This document shows positions 1 through 8,076 of a stretch of DNA of 42,168 nucleotides, piece by piece. Position numbers and translations under genes: made by a program. Under the pieces are notes generated by a model. That model saw only the letters and a list, made by a program, of their open reading frames with translations, was not told the origin of the DNA and ran no database searches. The number at the start of each line of letters is the position of its first letter. Position 1 is the stretch's first letter. The DNA is taken from the NCBI GenBank assembly GCA_012518815.1, contig JAAYRK010000071.1, forward strand, positions 1 through 42,168, written 5' to 3'. This DNA comes from Candidatus Epulonipiscium sp. (GTDB lineage: Bacteria; Bacillota; Clostridia; Lachnospirales; Defluviitaleaceae).

Positions 1-37
1 GGGAGGTAATAGCTATATATTACTCCCCTTTTAATTC
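1..37. terminator. Probable intrinsic terminator at the window edge
   Basis: A hairpin pairs GGGAG and TAATA (1-11, with one bulged G) with TATTACTCCC (18-27), and on the plus strand it is followed by CCTTTTAATT. It lies just past the zapA stop, so it may end zapA on the minus strand, but the T-tract for that direction would lie outside the window. Confidence 0.55.
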
Positions 38-52
38 ATTGTATTAAATTTA

Positions 53-502
53 CTATCTATCCCCTGAAATTCTATTATTAACATTAGAATCGAAAATATT
101 TATATACTCTTCTAACTCCATTTTTCTTTTTGAAATTTCAGCTTCTTGTTTAGTGATAGTATCTTTTAATTCTCGATTTTCCTTTCTTAGATTAGCTAGT
201 TCATTTTGATAAGATTTAATTTGCTTGTTTTTATCTTCTAATGTATTCTCCATGTTTTTAATGCGTTTTTCTAAATTATTCATTGACTCTGATAACTTAA
301 ATAAATCATCGGCCACATTTATGGATGTCAGTATAGCAATCATATTGGTGCTAAGTGATTTTGCTGCTTCTGATTTCTTTATTTCACTCATTTTTTTGTC
401 GATATATAAAGCAACTCTTTGAATATATTCTTCAGATTCATTACCTACTAAAGTATATACCTTACCATTTATAATGACTTCAATTTTATTTTTTTTATCC
501 AT
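53..502 (-). CDS. zapA: Cell division protein ZapA
   Basis: ZapA is a small cytoplasmic protein that binds FtsZ and promotes bundling of its filaments at the division ring. The N-terminal part (about residues 5-65) has the ZapA fold pattern: a beta hairpin 'EVIINGKVYTLVG', then the helix 'EYIQRVALYIDKKMSEI' and a second helix around 'MIAILTSINVADDLFKL'. The rest (about 70-135) is a charged coiled coil, which matches the dimerising helix of the family. The 149 residues are longer than Bacillus ZapA (about 85) but usual for clostridial versions. The ATG start has AAGGAGCGGTC just upstream. In clostridia zapA often sits near a U32 peptidase gene, which would lie beyond the window edge. Confidence 0.9.
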   Translation of the reverse strand: MDKKNKIEVIINGKVYTLVGNESEEYIQRVALYIDKKMSEIKKSEAAKSLSTNMIAILTSINVADDLFKLSESMNNLEKRIKNMENTLEDKNKQIKSYQNELANLRKENRELKDTITKQEAEISKRKMELEEYINIFDSNVNNRISGDR

Positions 503-584
503 ATGACCGCTCCTTAGTATTAAGAAGTAACTATAATTATTATAACATATTGCTATAGATAAACAATATTATTATTAATTATTA

Positions 585-1175
585 TTATTTATTATTATTT
601 AAATATTCCTCTGTTATTAAATGTATCAACTTCTTTAACGCAATCGTTTCAGCCATTATTGTAAGGACAAGCATAAAAACAGATGCAGTATCTTTTTCGT
701 TATCTCCAATACTATATTCTTCTAACTTTTTATTAACTTCTTCTAAAGTATTTGGAAGGTATTCTTTCCAATCTTTTAATGCTTTAGTATGAAGTTGTAT
801 ATAGTCTTTATACAAATCTGATACTTTTATAATGTCATCTTCAAAACTAGTAGAATTTTTTAAAATAGGACTAAATACTGTTTTTATCTCGTCTAAAGAA
901 TAAATTAATTTCAAGTTATCTACAAGAGTCAACAAAATCAAATGGTTCTTCGTATAATATCTTTTATCTACAGGGGGTGGAATGACTCCTACTCTAACGT
1001 AATTTTGAATCATAGTTTTAGTAAAATTTTTCCCGTATCTATTAAAAAAACGCACTACTTGTGAGATGGTCATTTCATCATTAAAGGTTTCAAGGTTAAT
1101 AAATTGTTCATCTTGAGATACTTTTCTTGCTAATTCCATCAAACGTTTTTCATTAAAAGCTTTTTTGTCATCCAT
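585..1175 (-). CDS. DUF1836 protein, predicted MerR-like DNA-binding regulator
   Basis: The 196-residue protein matches the DUF1836 family (Bacillus YkrK type). Residues 36-85 carry a helix-turn-helix pattern, 'TISQVVRFFNRYGKNFTKTM' then 'YVRVGVIPPPVDKRYYTKNHL', with the Tyr-Tyr pair after the wing that MerR-like domains have. The rest is helical with a hydrophobic C-terminal helix. GAGGGAG precedes the ATG. Its upstream region holds a near-consensus sigma-A promoter and a perfect palindrome exactly where a repressor would act, so autoregulation is a reasonable inference. The family has no firmly assigned regulon that I can name. It stands alone between zapA and the ruvB terminator. Confidence 0.75.
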   Translation of the reverse strand: MDDKKAFNEKRLMELARKVSQDEQFINLETFNDEMTISQVVRFFNRYGKNFTKTMIQNYVRVGVIPPPVDKRYYTKNHLILLTLVDNLKLIYSLDEIKTVFSPILKNSTSFEDDIIKVSDLYKDYIQLHTKALKDWKEYLPNTLEEVNKKLEEYSIGDNEKDTASVFMLVLTIMAETIALKKLIHLITEEYLNNNK

Positions 1176-1255
1176 TTTTGCTCCCTCTTTCTTTGACTAT
1201 TGAATTTTTTCAATATCAGTATAAATATAAATAATTGCTGTATAGGATATCTATA

Positions 1256-1280
1256 GAGAGTAGAGTTTTGCTCTACTCTC
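1256..1280 (-). promoter_or_regulatory. Perfect palindrome, likely operator at the DUF1836 gene start site
   Basis: Arms GAGAGTAGAG (1256-1265) and CTCTACTCTC (1271-1280) are perfect reverse complements around a 5-base centre. The palindrome touches the -10 box of the minus-strand promoter, so transcription would begin inside it. No T-tract follows it on either strand, which argues against a terminator. An operator, possibly for the DUF1836 protein itself, fits best. Confidence 0.6.
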
Positions 1281-1308
1281 ATTATATCATGATAATACTA
1301 TTTGTCAA
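1281..1308 (-). promoter_or_regulatory. Sigma-A promoter of the DUF1836 gene
   Basis: On the minus strand TTGACA (1303-1308) is followed after 16 bases by TATAAT (1281-1286). Both hexamers match the sigma-A consensus fully. The start codon lies about 105 bases downstream of the -10 box. Confidence 0.8.
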
Positions 1309-1354
1309 TTAAAAAGAGAAGAACTAAGCACAATAAAGCACCGTTTCTTCTCTT
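1309..1354 (-). terminator. Intrinsic terminator of ruvAB
   Basis: The minus-strand transcript forms a 10-bp perfect stem between AAGAGAAGAA and TTCTTCTCTT (1345-1354 with 1314-1323), followed by TTTTTAATT. It lies 10 bases past the ruvB stop and directly abuts the -35 box of the next gene. Confidence 0.75.
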
Positions 1355-1363
1355 AATTTAATA

Positions 1364-2365
1364 TTATAAACTAAGTTGTTCTATCCCAAAATGCTTATAA
1401 GCAAAATCTGTAACTACTCTTCCCCTGGGAGTTCTGTTTATAAAGCCTAATTGAATCAAATAAGGTTCATATACATCTTCAATTGTATCATTTTCTTCTC
1501 CTATAGCTGCAGCCAAAGTATCTACTCCAACAGGACCTCCGGCAAATTTTTCAATCATGGTTAAAATCATTTTTCTATCAATCCTGTCTAAACCCATTTT
1601 ATCAACTTCTAAGGCTTCTAATGCTAAAGAAGCTACCTTTTCATCAATAAAACCATTGTATTTTACTTCAGCAAAATCTCTTACTCTCTTTAAGAGTCTA
1701 TTCGCTATTCTAGGTGTACCTCTTGATCTTTTGGCTATTTCATAAGCTCCCGTTGCATCTATTTCTATTCCTAATACTCTGGCAGTTCTATTTACAATTT
1801 CAGCTAGTTCCGAAGGATTATAATACTCTAATCTCTGGATAACCCCAAATCTATCCCTAAGCGGTGCTGTAAGTAAACCTGCTCTTGTTGTAGCACCAAC
1901 TAAAGTAAAATGTGGAAGCTCTAACCTTATAGACCTTGCACTAGGTCCTTTACCTATTACAATATCAATTGCATAATCCTCCATGGCAGGATAAAGAATT
2001 TCTTCTATACTTCTATTTAGACGGTGTATTTCATCTATAAATAATAAGTCCCCTTCATTTAAGTTATTAAGAATGGCTGCCATATCTCCTGGTTTTTCAA
2101 TTGCTGGTCCAGAAGTAATCTTTATATTTACATTCATTTCATTAGCAATAATATTGGCTAAGGTCGTTTTTCCCAAACCAGGAGGACCATAAAGTAGGAC
2201 ATGGTCCAAGCTTTCTTTTCTATTTTTTGCAGCTTTAATGAAGACTTGTAAATTATTCTTTACTTTTTCCTGACCAATATAATCATCAAAAGTCTTTGGA
2301 CGGATCCCTGCTTCAATTTCTAAGTCTTCTTTTCTTAGTTCACCTGTTATAATTCGTTCTTTCAT
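1364..2365 (-). CDS. ruvB: Holliday junction branch migration helicase RuvB
   Basis: RuvB is the AAA+ motor that drives branch migration of Holliday junctions with RuvA. With the chosen start the Walker A motif GPPGLGKT is at residues 60-67, Walker B 'LLFIDE' ends at 112, the sensor 1 region is 'VGATTRAG' (156-163), and an arginine finger candidate lies in 'PLRDRFG' (168-174). The C-terminal winged helix includes '[16 protein letters not shown]'. A GTG nine bases upstream gives three more residues, but it lies within the AGGTGA ribosome site, so ATG at 2365 (333 aa) is preferred. It follows ruvA by 18 bases and ends at a terminator. No ruvC is visible, as usual in Firmicutes. Confidence 0.97.
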   Translation of the reverse strand: MKERIITGELRKEDLEIEAGIRPKTFDDYIGQEKVKNNLQVFIKAAKNRKESLDHVLLYGPPGLGKTTLANIIANEMNVNIKITSGPAIEKPGDMAAILNNLNEGDLLFIDEIHRLNRSIEEILYPAMEDYAIDIVIGKGPSARSIRLELPHFTLVGATTRAGLLTAPLRDRFGVIQRLEYYNPSELAEIVNRTARVLGIEIDATGAYEIAKRSRGTPRIANRLLKRVRDFAEVKYNGFIDEKVASLALEALEVDKMGLDRIDRKMILTMIEKFAGGPVGVDTLAAAIGEENDTIEDVYEPYLIQLGFINRTPRGRVVTDFAYKHFGIEQLSL

Positions 2366-2383
2366 ATATTTCACCTATTTTCT

Positions 2384-2983
2384 TTATAATGTTGCTAATT
2401 TTTTAAGTGAACCTTTTACTATACTTTCTACGTCCATTCCCTCAGAATAAACCTCTCTGATTACCTTCATGGCTTCTGCTCTTTTATAGCCTAAACTAGT
2501 TAGTGCAAAAAGAGCATCTTCGACAATACTATTAGCTTCAAAAGAAGAAGTCTTAAATTCATCAACGTCCATTTCAACTACTGCTCCTATTTTATCCTTC
2601 AATTCTAAAATAATTCTTTGAGCAGTTTTTTTACCTATCCCTGAAACAGTAGTTAGTGACTTAATATCTTCAGAAATAATTGCCATATATACATCCTTTG
2701 GGGATAGTGTAGACAACACATTTAATGCTCCCTTAGGACCTATTCCACTTACAGTTATTAATTTTTCAAAAATGTTAAGTTCTTCTTTTGATATAAAGCC
2801 ATATAAAGACATCTCATCTTCTCTAACTTGAAGATAAGTATATATTTTAAATTCATTACCTATAGTAGGAAGTCTACTGATAGTAGAAGAAGGAACAGCC
2901 AGCTTATAACCTACTCCGTTAACCTCCATAATTAACGAGTCCACACCAGCATATTCCAAAGTTCCTTTTAGATATGCTATCAA
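2384..2983 (-). CDS. ruvA: Holliday junction DNA-binding protein RuvA
   Basis: RuvA binds the four-way junction as a tetramer and loads RuvB. The 199 residues show the three usual parts: an N-terminal OB domain beginning 'IAYLKGTLEY', a tandem helix-hairpin-helix region ('LITVSGIGPKGALNVLS' and 'LTTVSGIGKKTAQRIILELKDK', about residues 70-128), and the small C-terminal RuvB-binding domain ('VEDALFALTSLGYKRAEAMKVI'). The start codon is TTG. Family members begin 'MI(A/G)YLKG', and AAGGATG lies nearby upstream, so the TTG is very likely real. It forms an operon with ruvB. Confidence 0.97.
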   Translation of the reverse strand: MIAYLKGTLEYAGVDSLIMEVNGVGYKLAVPSSTISRLPTIGNEFKIYTYLQVREDEMSLYGFISKEELNIFEKLITVSGIGPKGALNVLSTLSPKDVYMAIISEDIKSLTTVSGIGKKTAQRIILELKDKIGAVVEMDVDEFKTSSFEANSIVEDALFALTSLGYKRAEAMKVIREVYSEGMDVESIVKGSLKKLATL

Positions 2984-3088
2984 AAAAACTCATCCTTTCA
3001 AAGTTATTAGAGGAACATCCGTTCTTTGATTATAATGTATTAACAAAAAAAATACAAGCTTAGCAAACTGATAACAGCCTTTATAAAC

Positions 3089-3658
3089 TTAATTAATCCA
3101 AGTTTCATCTGTAACTATTAAATCTAGAGGAATATCATACTTTTGGGCAGGTATCTTGTCTATAATTTGAAGACTATAAGCTAAACCTATTGTTTTCATT
3201 ACTATATCATTATATTTTTGAAGATACCTGTCGTAGTAACCTCCACCATAGCCTATCCTGTTTTTATTTTTATCAAATACTATTCCTGGCACTAAAATAA
3301 TCGTATTATTATTTCCCTCTACTGGCCGTATAAAATCCTTTTTTGGCTCAAGCACATCAAAATGACCAGGCTCTAATTCGTCTAAAGAGTTAATCATAGA
3401 AAAAAACATTTCTCTTTTGAAATTATCTACTTTAGGAACTGCTACAGTTTTTCCATCTTTAAGAGCCTTATTTATTATTTTAATAGTATCTACTTCCTTT
3501 TTCATGCTCACATATACATAAATTTCTTTACAATTTGTATAGTAACTAGAATCAATAAGCTTCCTGTATATAAGCTCACTCTTTTTTTTGACTTCTTCAT
3601 AAGAAAGTTCGTTTCTTTTTTTTAAAAACACAGTTCTAAGCCTTTTCTTTTCATCCAT
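3089..3658 (-). CDS. 5-formyltetrahydrofolate cyclo-ligase (MTHFS family)
   Basis: This ATP-dependent enzyme converts 5-formyl-THF to 5,10-methenyl-THF and so returns a dead-end folate to the one-carbon pool. The family signature 'RIGYGGGYYDRYL' lies at residues 134-146, preceded by 'LVPGIVFDKNKN'. The N-terminal 'KKRLRTVFLKKRNEL' with early basic residues is the usual ATP-binding region. Length (189 aa) is normal; the Bacillus counterpart is YqgN. AGGAGAATAATT precedes the ATG. It is the last gene of a four-gene minus-strand run with gaps of 21-23 bases, so it is probably cotranscribed with DUF896, the zinc-ribbon protein and DUF2085. Confidence 0.93.
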   Translation of the reverse strand: MDEKKRLRTVFLKKRNELSYEEVKKKSELIYRKLIDSSYYTNCKEIYVYVSMKKEVDTIKIINKALKDGKTVAVPKVDNFKREMFFSMINSLDELEPGHFDVLEPKKDFIRPVEGNNNTIILVPGIVFDKNKNRIGYGGGYYDRYLQKYNDIVMKTIGLAYSLQIIDKIPAQKYDIPLDLIVTDETWIN

Positions 3659-3679
3659 AATTATTCTCCTAAATTATAT

Positions 3680-4330
3680 TTATCTAAAGCCTGCTAATAA
3701 TAATTTGTTAATTATAGATAGTCCAACCATAATCATCACGGAAAATAATGAGGCAATAAAATAAGCTTGACCTTTCTTAATTGAACTAAATATGTTTTTT
3801 AAAATTATATAAAAAATTTGTATGTAGATAAATGGAATTGTTAATACAGATACAGAAGATAAAATCCACCAAATACTAATATGATTTAAATTAATAACTA
3901 ACATTGGAATTATTAAAATTAAGAGCATACAAACAATATCTTTATAATTTTTTATAATTGGCTTTGTGTTATTCTTTTTAGCATCAAAATTTCTTATTAA
4001 TACAATAAAAACAGGTATAAAAATTCCAAAAAGAAGCCCCGTAATCAATCTAATAGCATTATTGGTATCCCTTAGACCAAGATAAGAACTAGCACCATCT
4101 ATCATCATTGGCAGCCAAAGAATAACCATAATTATAAGATGCTTTATTGTAGGAGGCTTATTCCCCTTATATCTATTACTTATAAAAAGATATAAAAAAC
4201 TTAAAAACATTCCTGTATATATTCCTGTACACCTTGCACATAAAGGAAATTGAAGATTTTGAATAAAAAAAGAACGTTCAGGTATTTGATGACATACCGA
4301 ACGGCCTAAAAAAAATAATAAATTCTTCAT
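3680..4330 (-). CDS. DUF2085 membrane protein
   Basis: The 216-residue protein begins with the DUF2085 signature: 'RSVCHQIPERSF' (10-21) followed by 'PLCARCTGIYTGMF' (29-42). The Cys-His-Gln and Cys-x-x-Cys elements suggest a metal or redox site at the membrane face. About six hydrophobic segments follow. The function of the family is unknown. GGTGAG precedes the ATG. It is the third gene of the four-gene run ending in the formyl-THF cyclo-ligase, but the neighbours do not explain its role. Confidence 0.8.
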   Translation of the reverse strand: MKNLLFFLGRSVCHQIPERSFFIQNLQFPLCARCTGIYTGMFLSFLYLFISNRYKGNKPPTIKHLIIMVILWLPMMIDGASSYLGLRDTNNAIRLITGLLFGIFIPVFIVLIRNFDAKKNNTKPIIKNYKDIVCMLLILIIPMLVINLNHISIWWILSSVSVLTIPFIYIQIFYIILKNIFSSIKKGQAYFIASLFSVMIMVGLSIINKLLLAGFR

Positions 4331-4353
4331 TAATTCTCACCTATCTATAAGTT

Positions 4354-4884
4354 TTAATAAAATGTGCTCATCTCTGATAAAGTTTGTGAAAAAACTGCAA
4401 ACGCACAACAACAATTAACAACTAAAGAGATAATTCCAACAGTAAGAAGTGCTTGACCAGTAGTTTTTCTGTCCTGATCTTCTTTTATCATGAAAACTAT
4501 TCCCGCAATAATACCAATAAAAGGTCCTATTGCTGGTGTAGCTGTAAAAAATGCCAACAAAATTTTTACCCAGTTATTTAAAGGTTCACTAGCAGGAACA
4601 TCGTAAGGATTATTATTCATTGTGCCACTTCCTCCCATAGATGAATAGTCGTAGTCTGTAGTTGTACTATACATATAATCTTTTTTGGACTCTGGGCTAT
4701 CAACACCGTATTCAAAAGTGTTGTCAATTTTATCCATGGACGGACTAGCATCGCTTTGATTTAACATATTATCTGTTAAATCAGCTTCCTCCTTAACTTT
4801 TTCATTGCCTAGATGAGTACCACAAAAAGGACATTCCGTTTGGTTCTCATCAAGGATCTTGCCACATTCTCTACAATAATTCAT
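4354..4884 (-). CDS. Zinc-ribbon membrane protein of unknown function
   Basis: Residues 1-22 hold a four-cysteine zinc ribbon ('CRECGKILDENQTECPFC'). An acidic, Ser/Asp/Tyr/Met-rich linker (about 30-95) follows, then two hydrophobic segments: 'WVKILLAFFTATPAIGPFIGIIAGIVFM' is split by its Gly/Pro residues, and 'ALLTVGIISLVVNCCCAFAVF' carries three adjacent cysteines. I recognise the architecture, which is common in Firmicutes, but not a specific function. ATG at 4884 is chosen because GAGGGG lies four bases before it, inside the longer frame; the ATG six codons upstream has no ribosome site. It lies 23 bases from the DUF2085 gene. Confidence 0.75.
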   Translation of the reverse strand: MNYCRECGKILDENQTECPFCGTHLGNEKVKEEADLTDNMLNQSDASPSMDKIDNTFEYGVDSPESKKDYMYSTTTDYDYSSMGGSGTMNNNPYDVPASEPLNNWVKILLAFFTATPAIGPFIGIIAGIVFMIKEDQDRKTTGQALLTVGIISLVVNCCCAFAVFSQTLSEMSTFY

Positions 4885-4905
4885 CAAACCCCTCACTTTC
4901 ATAGA

Positions 4906-5115
4906 TTAGTTGTTTTTATTTTTTTTTAAAGGTTGGATTGTTCCATCCTCATTTTTTATCCTTATACTGTCCATTGTTTGTCTAAAATTTTCTCTAAAAA
5001 GTTTTATATATTCTTTTCTTAATAACCCTTGCTCCTTTTTCTCTGATTCCGTAAGTCCTTCGGACTTTTGCTTTTTATACAATTCATTTATACGCTTGAT
5101 TAAATTATCGTCCAT
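4906..5115 (-). CDS. DUF896 (YnzC-type) small protein
   Basis: The 69-residue protein matches the UPF0291/DUF896 family: 'LIKRINELYKKQKSEGLTESEKKEQGLLRKEYI' is the signature helical hairpin, followed by 'FRENFRQTMDSIRI' and a polar tail. Bacillus YnzC is the known homologue and sits in an SOS-regulated operon; no LexA site was recognised here. The start is the ATG at 5115, preceded by GGAGG with 5 bases spacing; a TTG 12 bases upstream would place the ribosome site inside the gene. It is first in the four-gene run, 21 bases before the zinc-ribbon gene. Confidence 0.85.
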   Translation of the reverse strand: MDDNLIKRINELYKKQKSEGLTESEKKEQGLLRKEYIKLFRENFRQTMDSIRIKNEDGTIQPLKKNKNN

Positions 5116-5292
5116 ATAATCCTCCAATTGTAGTTATATAAAAAATAAAAAATTATCAAGTTATAAAAAGCATGTAATATTTTCCACCAAATATCAAAAC
5201 TATCATGATTAAAATTGAATTTTGTTATGATATATAACTAATAATATATATGTACTAAATTGTATTTGTCCTGTCAAAGAAAGGAGAATACT

Positions 5293-6189
5293 ATGAAAAA
5301 GAAATTCTTATTATATCTTCTAATACTTATATGTACTATTTTAATGGTTAGCTGTCAGAGAAGTCAAGAAAAAACAAATAAAGATTCCGATAAAGAGCAT
5401 AATTCTTCCGATGCCTTCGAAGAAATTGAAAGTATATCTGAAGAGCTACTTCTTTCAATTAGTAAAAAAGAATGGGATACATCTGCTGAGCAAGTAAAAT
5501 CTCTTCATTCAAAATGGAATAGCTTTTTTAGCGAAGCTTACAAAAAAGGCATATCTGCCGAAAAAGCTGAAGAATTCAATAATGACTTAAATGAATTAAC
5601 TAATTTAATTATTTCAAAAGCTATGGAAGAAAACAAAAAAAAAGCTGACTTAGAACTTAAAAAAGATACTCTTAAATTAGAGCAACAATTACAAAAAAGT
5701 TCATCTCAAGAACAAAACACTAGCTCCTCTCAAGAAAAATCTTCTTCTAAAGAAGAAAAAAAAGAAGAACTTACTCTTCCTGAAGAAAATCTTCCAGATA
5801 ATTATCCCTTATTAACAGCATCTCCCTCCGAATTAAAAATTGCACATGCAGCTGTTAAAATTACTAAGCATCTACCTTATATGTCTGATTTGTTTAAACT
5901 AAAAGTACCTTCAGAAGTTCTTACATTAAAATATCTAATAAGAGATATAAAAATATCTTCAAAACTAGGATTATGGGATCTAGTTAACAACGACTTAAAA
6001 GAAATTGAAGAAATATGGCCAAGACTTCAAGGAGAAATCGTTGAAAAAAAAGAACCCCTGTCCATACAATTTAATCAAATCCTTATTGAATTAAAAGATG
6101 TTATAAATCAAAAGGATTCAACATTAACTACAATTAAATCAGATATTGCATTAGAAAATATAAAAAGTATGACTGATTTATTTAAATAA
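5293..6189 (+). CDS. Predicted lipoprotein, charged coiled-coil type
   Basis: The 298-residue protein starts with a lipoprotein signal: 'MKKKFLLYLLILICTILMVSC', lipobox MVSC, with Cys21 as the lipidated residue. After a polar region there is a helical segment (about 45-130), a Ser/Gln/Glu/Lys-rich low-complexity stretch around 135-165, and a second helical domain (about 180-295). I do not recognise a named family. It is expected on the outer face of the membrane. Start choice rests on AAAGGAG 6 bases before ATG 5293; the longer frame has no ribosome site. It is transcribed convergently with proB, and the two share a terminator hairpin. Confidence 0.75.
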   Translation: MKKKFLLYLLILICTILMVSCQRSQEKTNKDSDKEHNSSDAFEEIESISEELLLSISKKEWDTSAEQVKSLHSKWNSFFSEAYKKGISAEKAEEFNNDLNELTNLIISKAMEENKKKADLELKKDTLKLEQQLQKSSSQEQNTSSSQEKSSSKEEKKEELTLPEENLPDNYPLLTASPSELKIAHAAVKITKHLPYMSDLFKLKVPSEVLTLKYLIRDIKISSKLGLWDLVNNDLKEIEEIWPRLQGEIVEKKEPLSIQFNQILIELKDVINQKDSTLTTIKSDIALENIKSMTDLFK

Positions 6190-6219
6190 CACTGGTATAT
6201 TTGTATATCAGTGTTTTTT
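6189..6219. terminator. Bidirectional terminator between the lipoprotein gene and proB
   Basis: ACACTG-GTATA and TATA-TCAGTGT pair around TTTG, with TTTTTT following on the plus strand. The right arm overlaps the last codons and stop of the convergent proB. Confidence 0.75.
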
Positions 6220-7011
6220 AAATAGTGTTCCAACTTTCTCTCCCTCTAAAATCCTGTTTATATTCATTAAATCTTCACCATTGGCAATAACCATATCTAC
6301 TCCGTTACTATTTGCAATTTTAGCAGCACAAATTTTTGTAATCATTCCGCCTGTCCCAAAATTACTTCCTTTTCCACCAGCTAATTCTTCAATTTCACTA
6401 GTAATTTCATCCACTGTATCTATTAATACCGCATCAGAATAATCTCTTGGATTCTTAGTATACAGTCCGTCTATATCTGATAGTATTATAAGTAAATCGG
6501 CATCAATTAATACTGAAACCATCGCAGATAAAGTATCATTATCTCCAAAAACACTTTCTTCAATTTCTTCTGTAGCAACAGTATCATTTTCATTAACAAT
6601 AGGAATAACACCCATTTTAAGCAGTTGTCTAAGAGTGTTTTGGGCATTATTTTTTTTAACTGAATCCTCCAAAACATCCTTAGTTAATAAAATTTGGGCA
6701 ACTATTTGATTATATTCATTAAAAAATTTTTCATAAATTTGCATCAATATCCCTTGACCTACTGCTGCTGCTGCTTGTTTCATTTCTGTTTGTTTTGGTT
6801 TTTGTGTCCATCCTAATCTTTCAGAACCTATTCCAATAGCTCCGGAAGAAACCAAAATAATTTCTTTGCCTTCATTTTTTAAATCTGCAAGTATCCTTGC
6901 TAAATTCTCCATTTTACCATAATAAATCTTTCCATTTTCATGGGTTAAAGATGATGTTCCAATTTTGATAACAATTCTATTGCATTCTTTTAATTTCTTT
7001 CTAGCTTCCAT
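6208..7011 (-). CDS. proB: Glutamate 5-kinase ProB, short form without PUA domain
   Basis: ProB phosphorylates glutamate to gamma-glutamyl phosphate, the first step of proline synthesis. Motifs of the amino-acid-kinase fold are present: 'VIKIGTSSLT' (14-23), 'ILVSSGAIGIG' near 52-62, 'VNENDTVA' and 'FGDNDTLSA' in the middle, and 'GTGGMITKI' near the end. At 267 residues it is the catalytic domain only; the Escherichia enzyme (367 aa) has an extra C-terminal PUA domain. GAGGGG precedes the ATG. proA and proC are not in the window. The gene lies 66 bases after the DegV gene, with a terminator between, so it is probably its own unit. Confidence 0.95.
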   Translation of the reverse strand: MEARKKLKECNRIVIKIGTSSLTHENGKIYYGKMENLARILADLKNEGKEIILVSSGAIGIGSERLGWTQKPKQTEMKQAAAAVGQGILMQIYEKFFNEYNQIVAQILLTKDVLEDSVKKNNAQNTLRQLLKMGVIPIVNENDTVATEEIEESVFGDNDTLSAMVSVLIDADLLIILSDIDGLYTKNPRDYSDAVLIDTVDEITSEIEELAGGKGSNFGTGGMITKICAAKIANSNGVDMVIANGEDLMNINRILEGEKVGTLFKKH

Positions 7012-7052
7012 TTAAAATCCCCTCTATAATGTTAAAATATTTATTGTATTCA

Positions 7053-7079
7053 AAGAAAAAAACGGTCAAAACCGTTTTT
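7053..7079 (-). terminator. Terminator of the DegV-family gene
   Basis: On the minus strand AAAAACGGTTT pairs with ACCGTTTTT and a run of Ts follows. It overlaps the stop of the DegV gene and lies 40-65 bases before proB, so proB needs another promoter or read-through. Confidence 0.8.
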
Positions 7080-7941
7080 ATATAGACAATTCTTCATTAA
7101 GAAAGTATAAAGCCATGGTTCCTGGCCCAACATGAGCACCTATAACACATCCAATAGTATTAATTAAAACATCTTTACAATTATATTCTTTAATCAATGT
7201 TTTTTTAAGTTCTTCTGCTTCATCGGGAATATCCCCATGACTTATAGCAACTGTCTGGTTTTCTAAATTTTTCCCTCTTTCTCCTACAAGCTCTACAAGA
7301 CGTTTAATTGCTTTCTTTCTTCCTCGGGCTTTTTCTATAGGAACAAGCTTTCCATCTTCAACATTTATAATAGGTTTTATGTGAAGAATTCCTCCAAGGA
7401 AAGCTGAAGTTTTGCTTATTCTTCCTCCCCTATAGAGATATTCTAAATTATCTACAGTAAAAACATGCTCCATATGTCTTGAGAATAACTTAATTGCCTC
7501 AACTATTTCTTCTTTTGTTTTTCCTTGCTTTGCCAATTGTGCAGCTTTATATACAACTAAACCAAAGCCTAAAGAAGCACATTTAGTATCAACTATTTCT
7601 ATATCAAAATCAGGATAAGATTCCAAAACATCTTCTTTTGCAATTATAGAAGCTTGGCATGTGCCAGATAGAGCTGAAGAAAAGGCAACATATATACAGG
7701 ATTGTTTTTTTTCTGCATATTCGGTAAAGACTTTTTTAAATGTTTCTGGAGGTACTTGTCCTGTTTTATATATCTTTCCCTCTCTCATACCTTCATATAA
7801 TTCACTGTAATGAAGTGTCTCTCCATCTAAAAACTCTTTATTGTTATGATAAACATATAAAGGAATAACACGTATGTCATACTTATCAATTATTTCTTTA
7901 GGCAAATCTGCACCACTATCAGTAATAATTTTAATTGGCAT
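7078..7941 (-). CDS. DegV family fatty-acid-binding protein
   Basis: DegV proteins bind a fatty acid; the FakB members present it to the kinase FakA for phosphorylation. The N-terminus 'IKIITDSGADLPKEIIDKYDIRVIPLYVY' is the family hallmark, and the lipid-contacting 'FSSALSGTCQAS' and 'DNLEYLYRGGRISKTSAFLG' are both present. At 287 residues it is full length. ATG at 7941 is preferred because GGAGGGTAAA lies directly upstream, inside a longer frame that starts four codons earlier. A promoter is visible on the minus strand at 8007-8035. No fakA-like gene is nearby. Confidence 0.92.
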   Translation of the reverse strand: MPIKIITDSGADLPKEIIDKYDIRVIPLYVYHNNKEFLDGETLHYSELYEGMREGKIYKTGQVPPETFKKVFTEYAEKKQSCIYVAFSSALSGTCQASIIAKEDVLESYPDFDIEIVDTKCASLGFGLVVYKAAQLAKQGKTKEEIVEAIKLFSRHMEHVFTVDNLEYLYRGGRISKTSAFLGGILHIKPIINVEDGKLVPIEKARGRKKAIKRLVELVGERGKNLENQTVAISHGDIPDEAEELKKTLIKEYNCKDVLINTIGCVIGAHVGPGTMALYFLNEELSI

Positions 7942-8006
7942 TTTACCCTCCATTCCGCCAAACTGGCATATGATAACAAGAAATAACTCATTGCTACTTA
8001 TGGGAT

Positions 8007-8035
8007 ATATTACACCCTAGTTTATTAAAAATCAA
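8007..8035 (-). promoter_or_regulatory. Sigma-A promoter of the DegV-family gene
   Basis: On the minus strand TTGATT (8030-8035) is followed after 17 bases by TAATAT (8007-8012). It lies 65 bases upstream of the DegV start codon. Confidence 0.6.
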
Positions 8036-8076
8036 TAGTTTTTAAATAGAATTATATTATTGATAACTAATAGTTA

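Noticed and set aside
566-600. ATT-rich microsatellite-like run next to the DUF1836 stop codon
   Set aside because: Irregular ATT/TTA triplets are expected in sequence this AT-rich, and part of it encodes the Asn-rich C-terminus. No function is supported.
6740-6790. GCTGCTGCTGCTTG triplet run within proB
   Set aside because: It encodes the conserved 'KQAAAAVGQG' of glutamate kinase and is explained by the protein.
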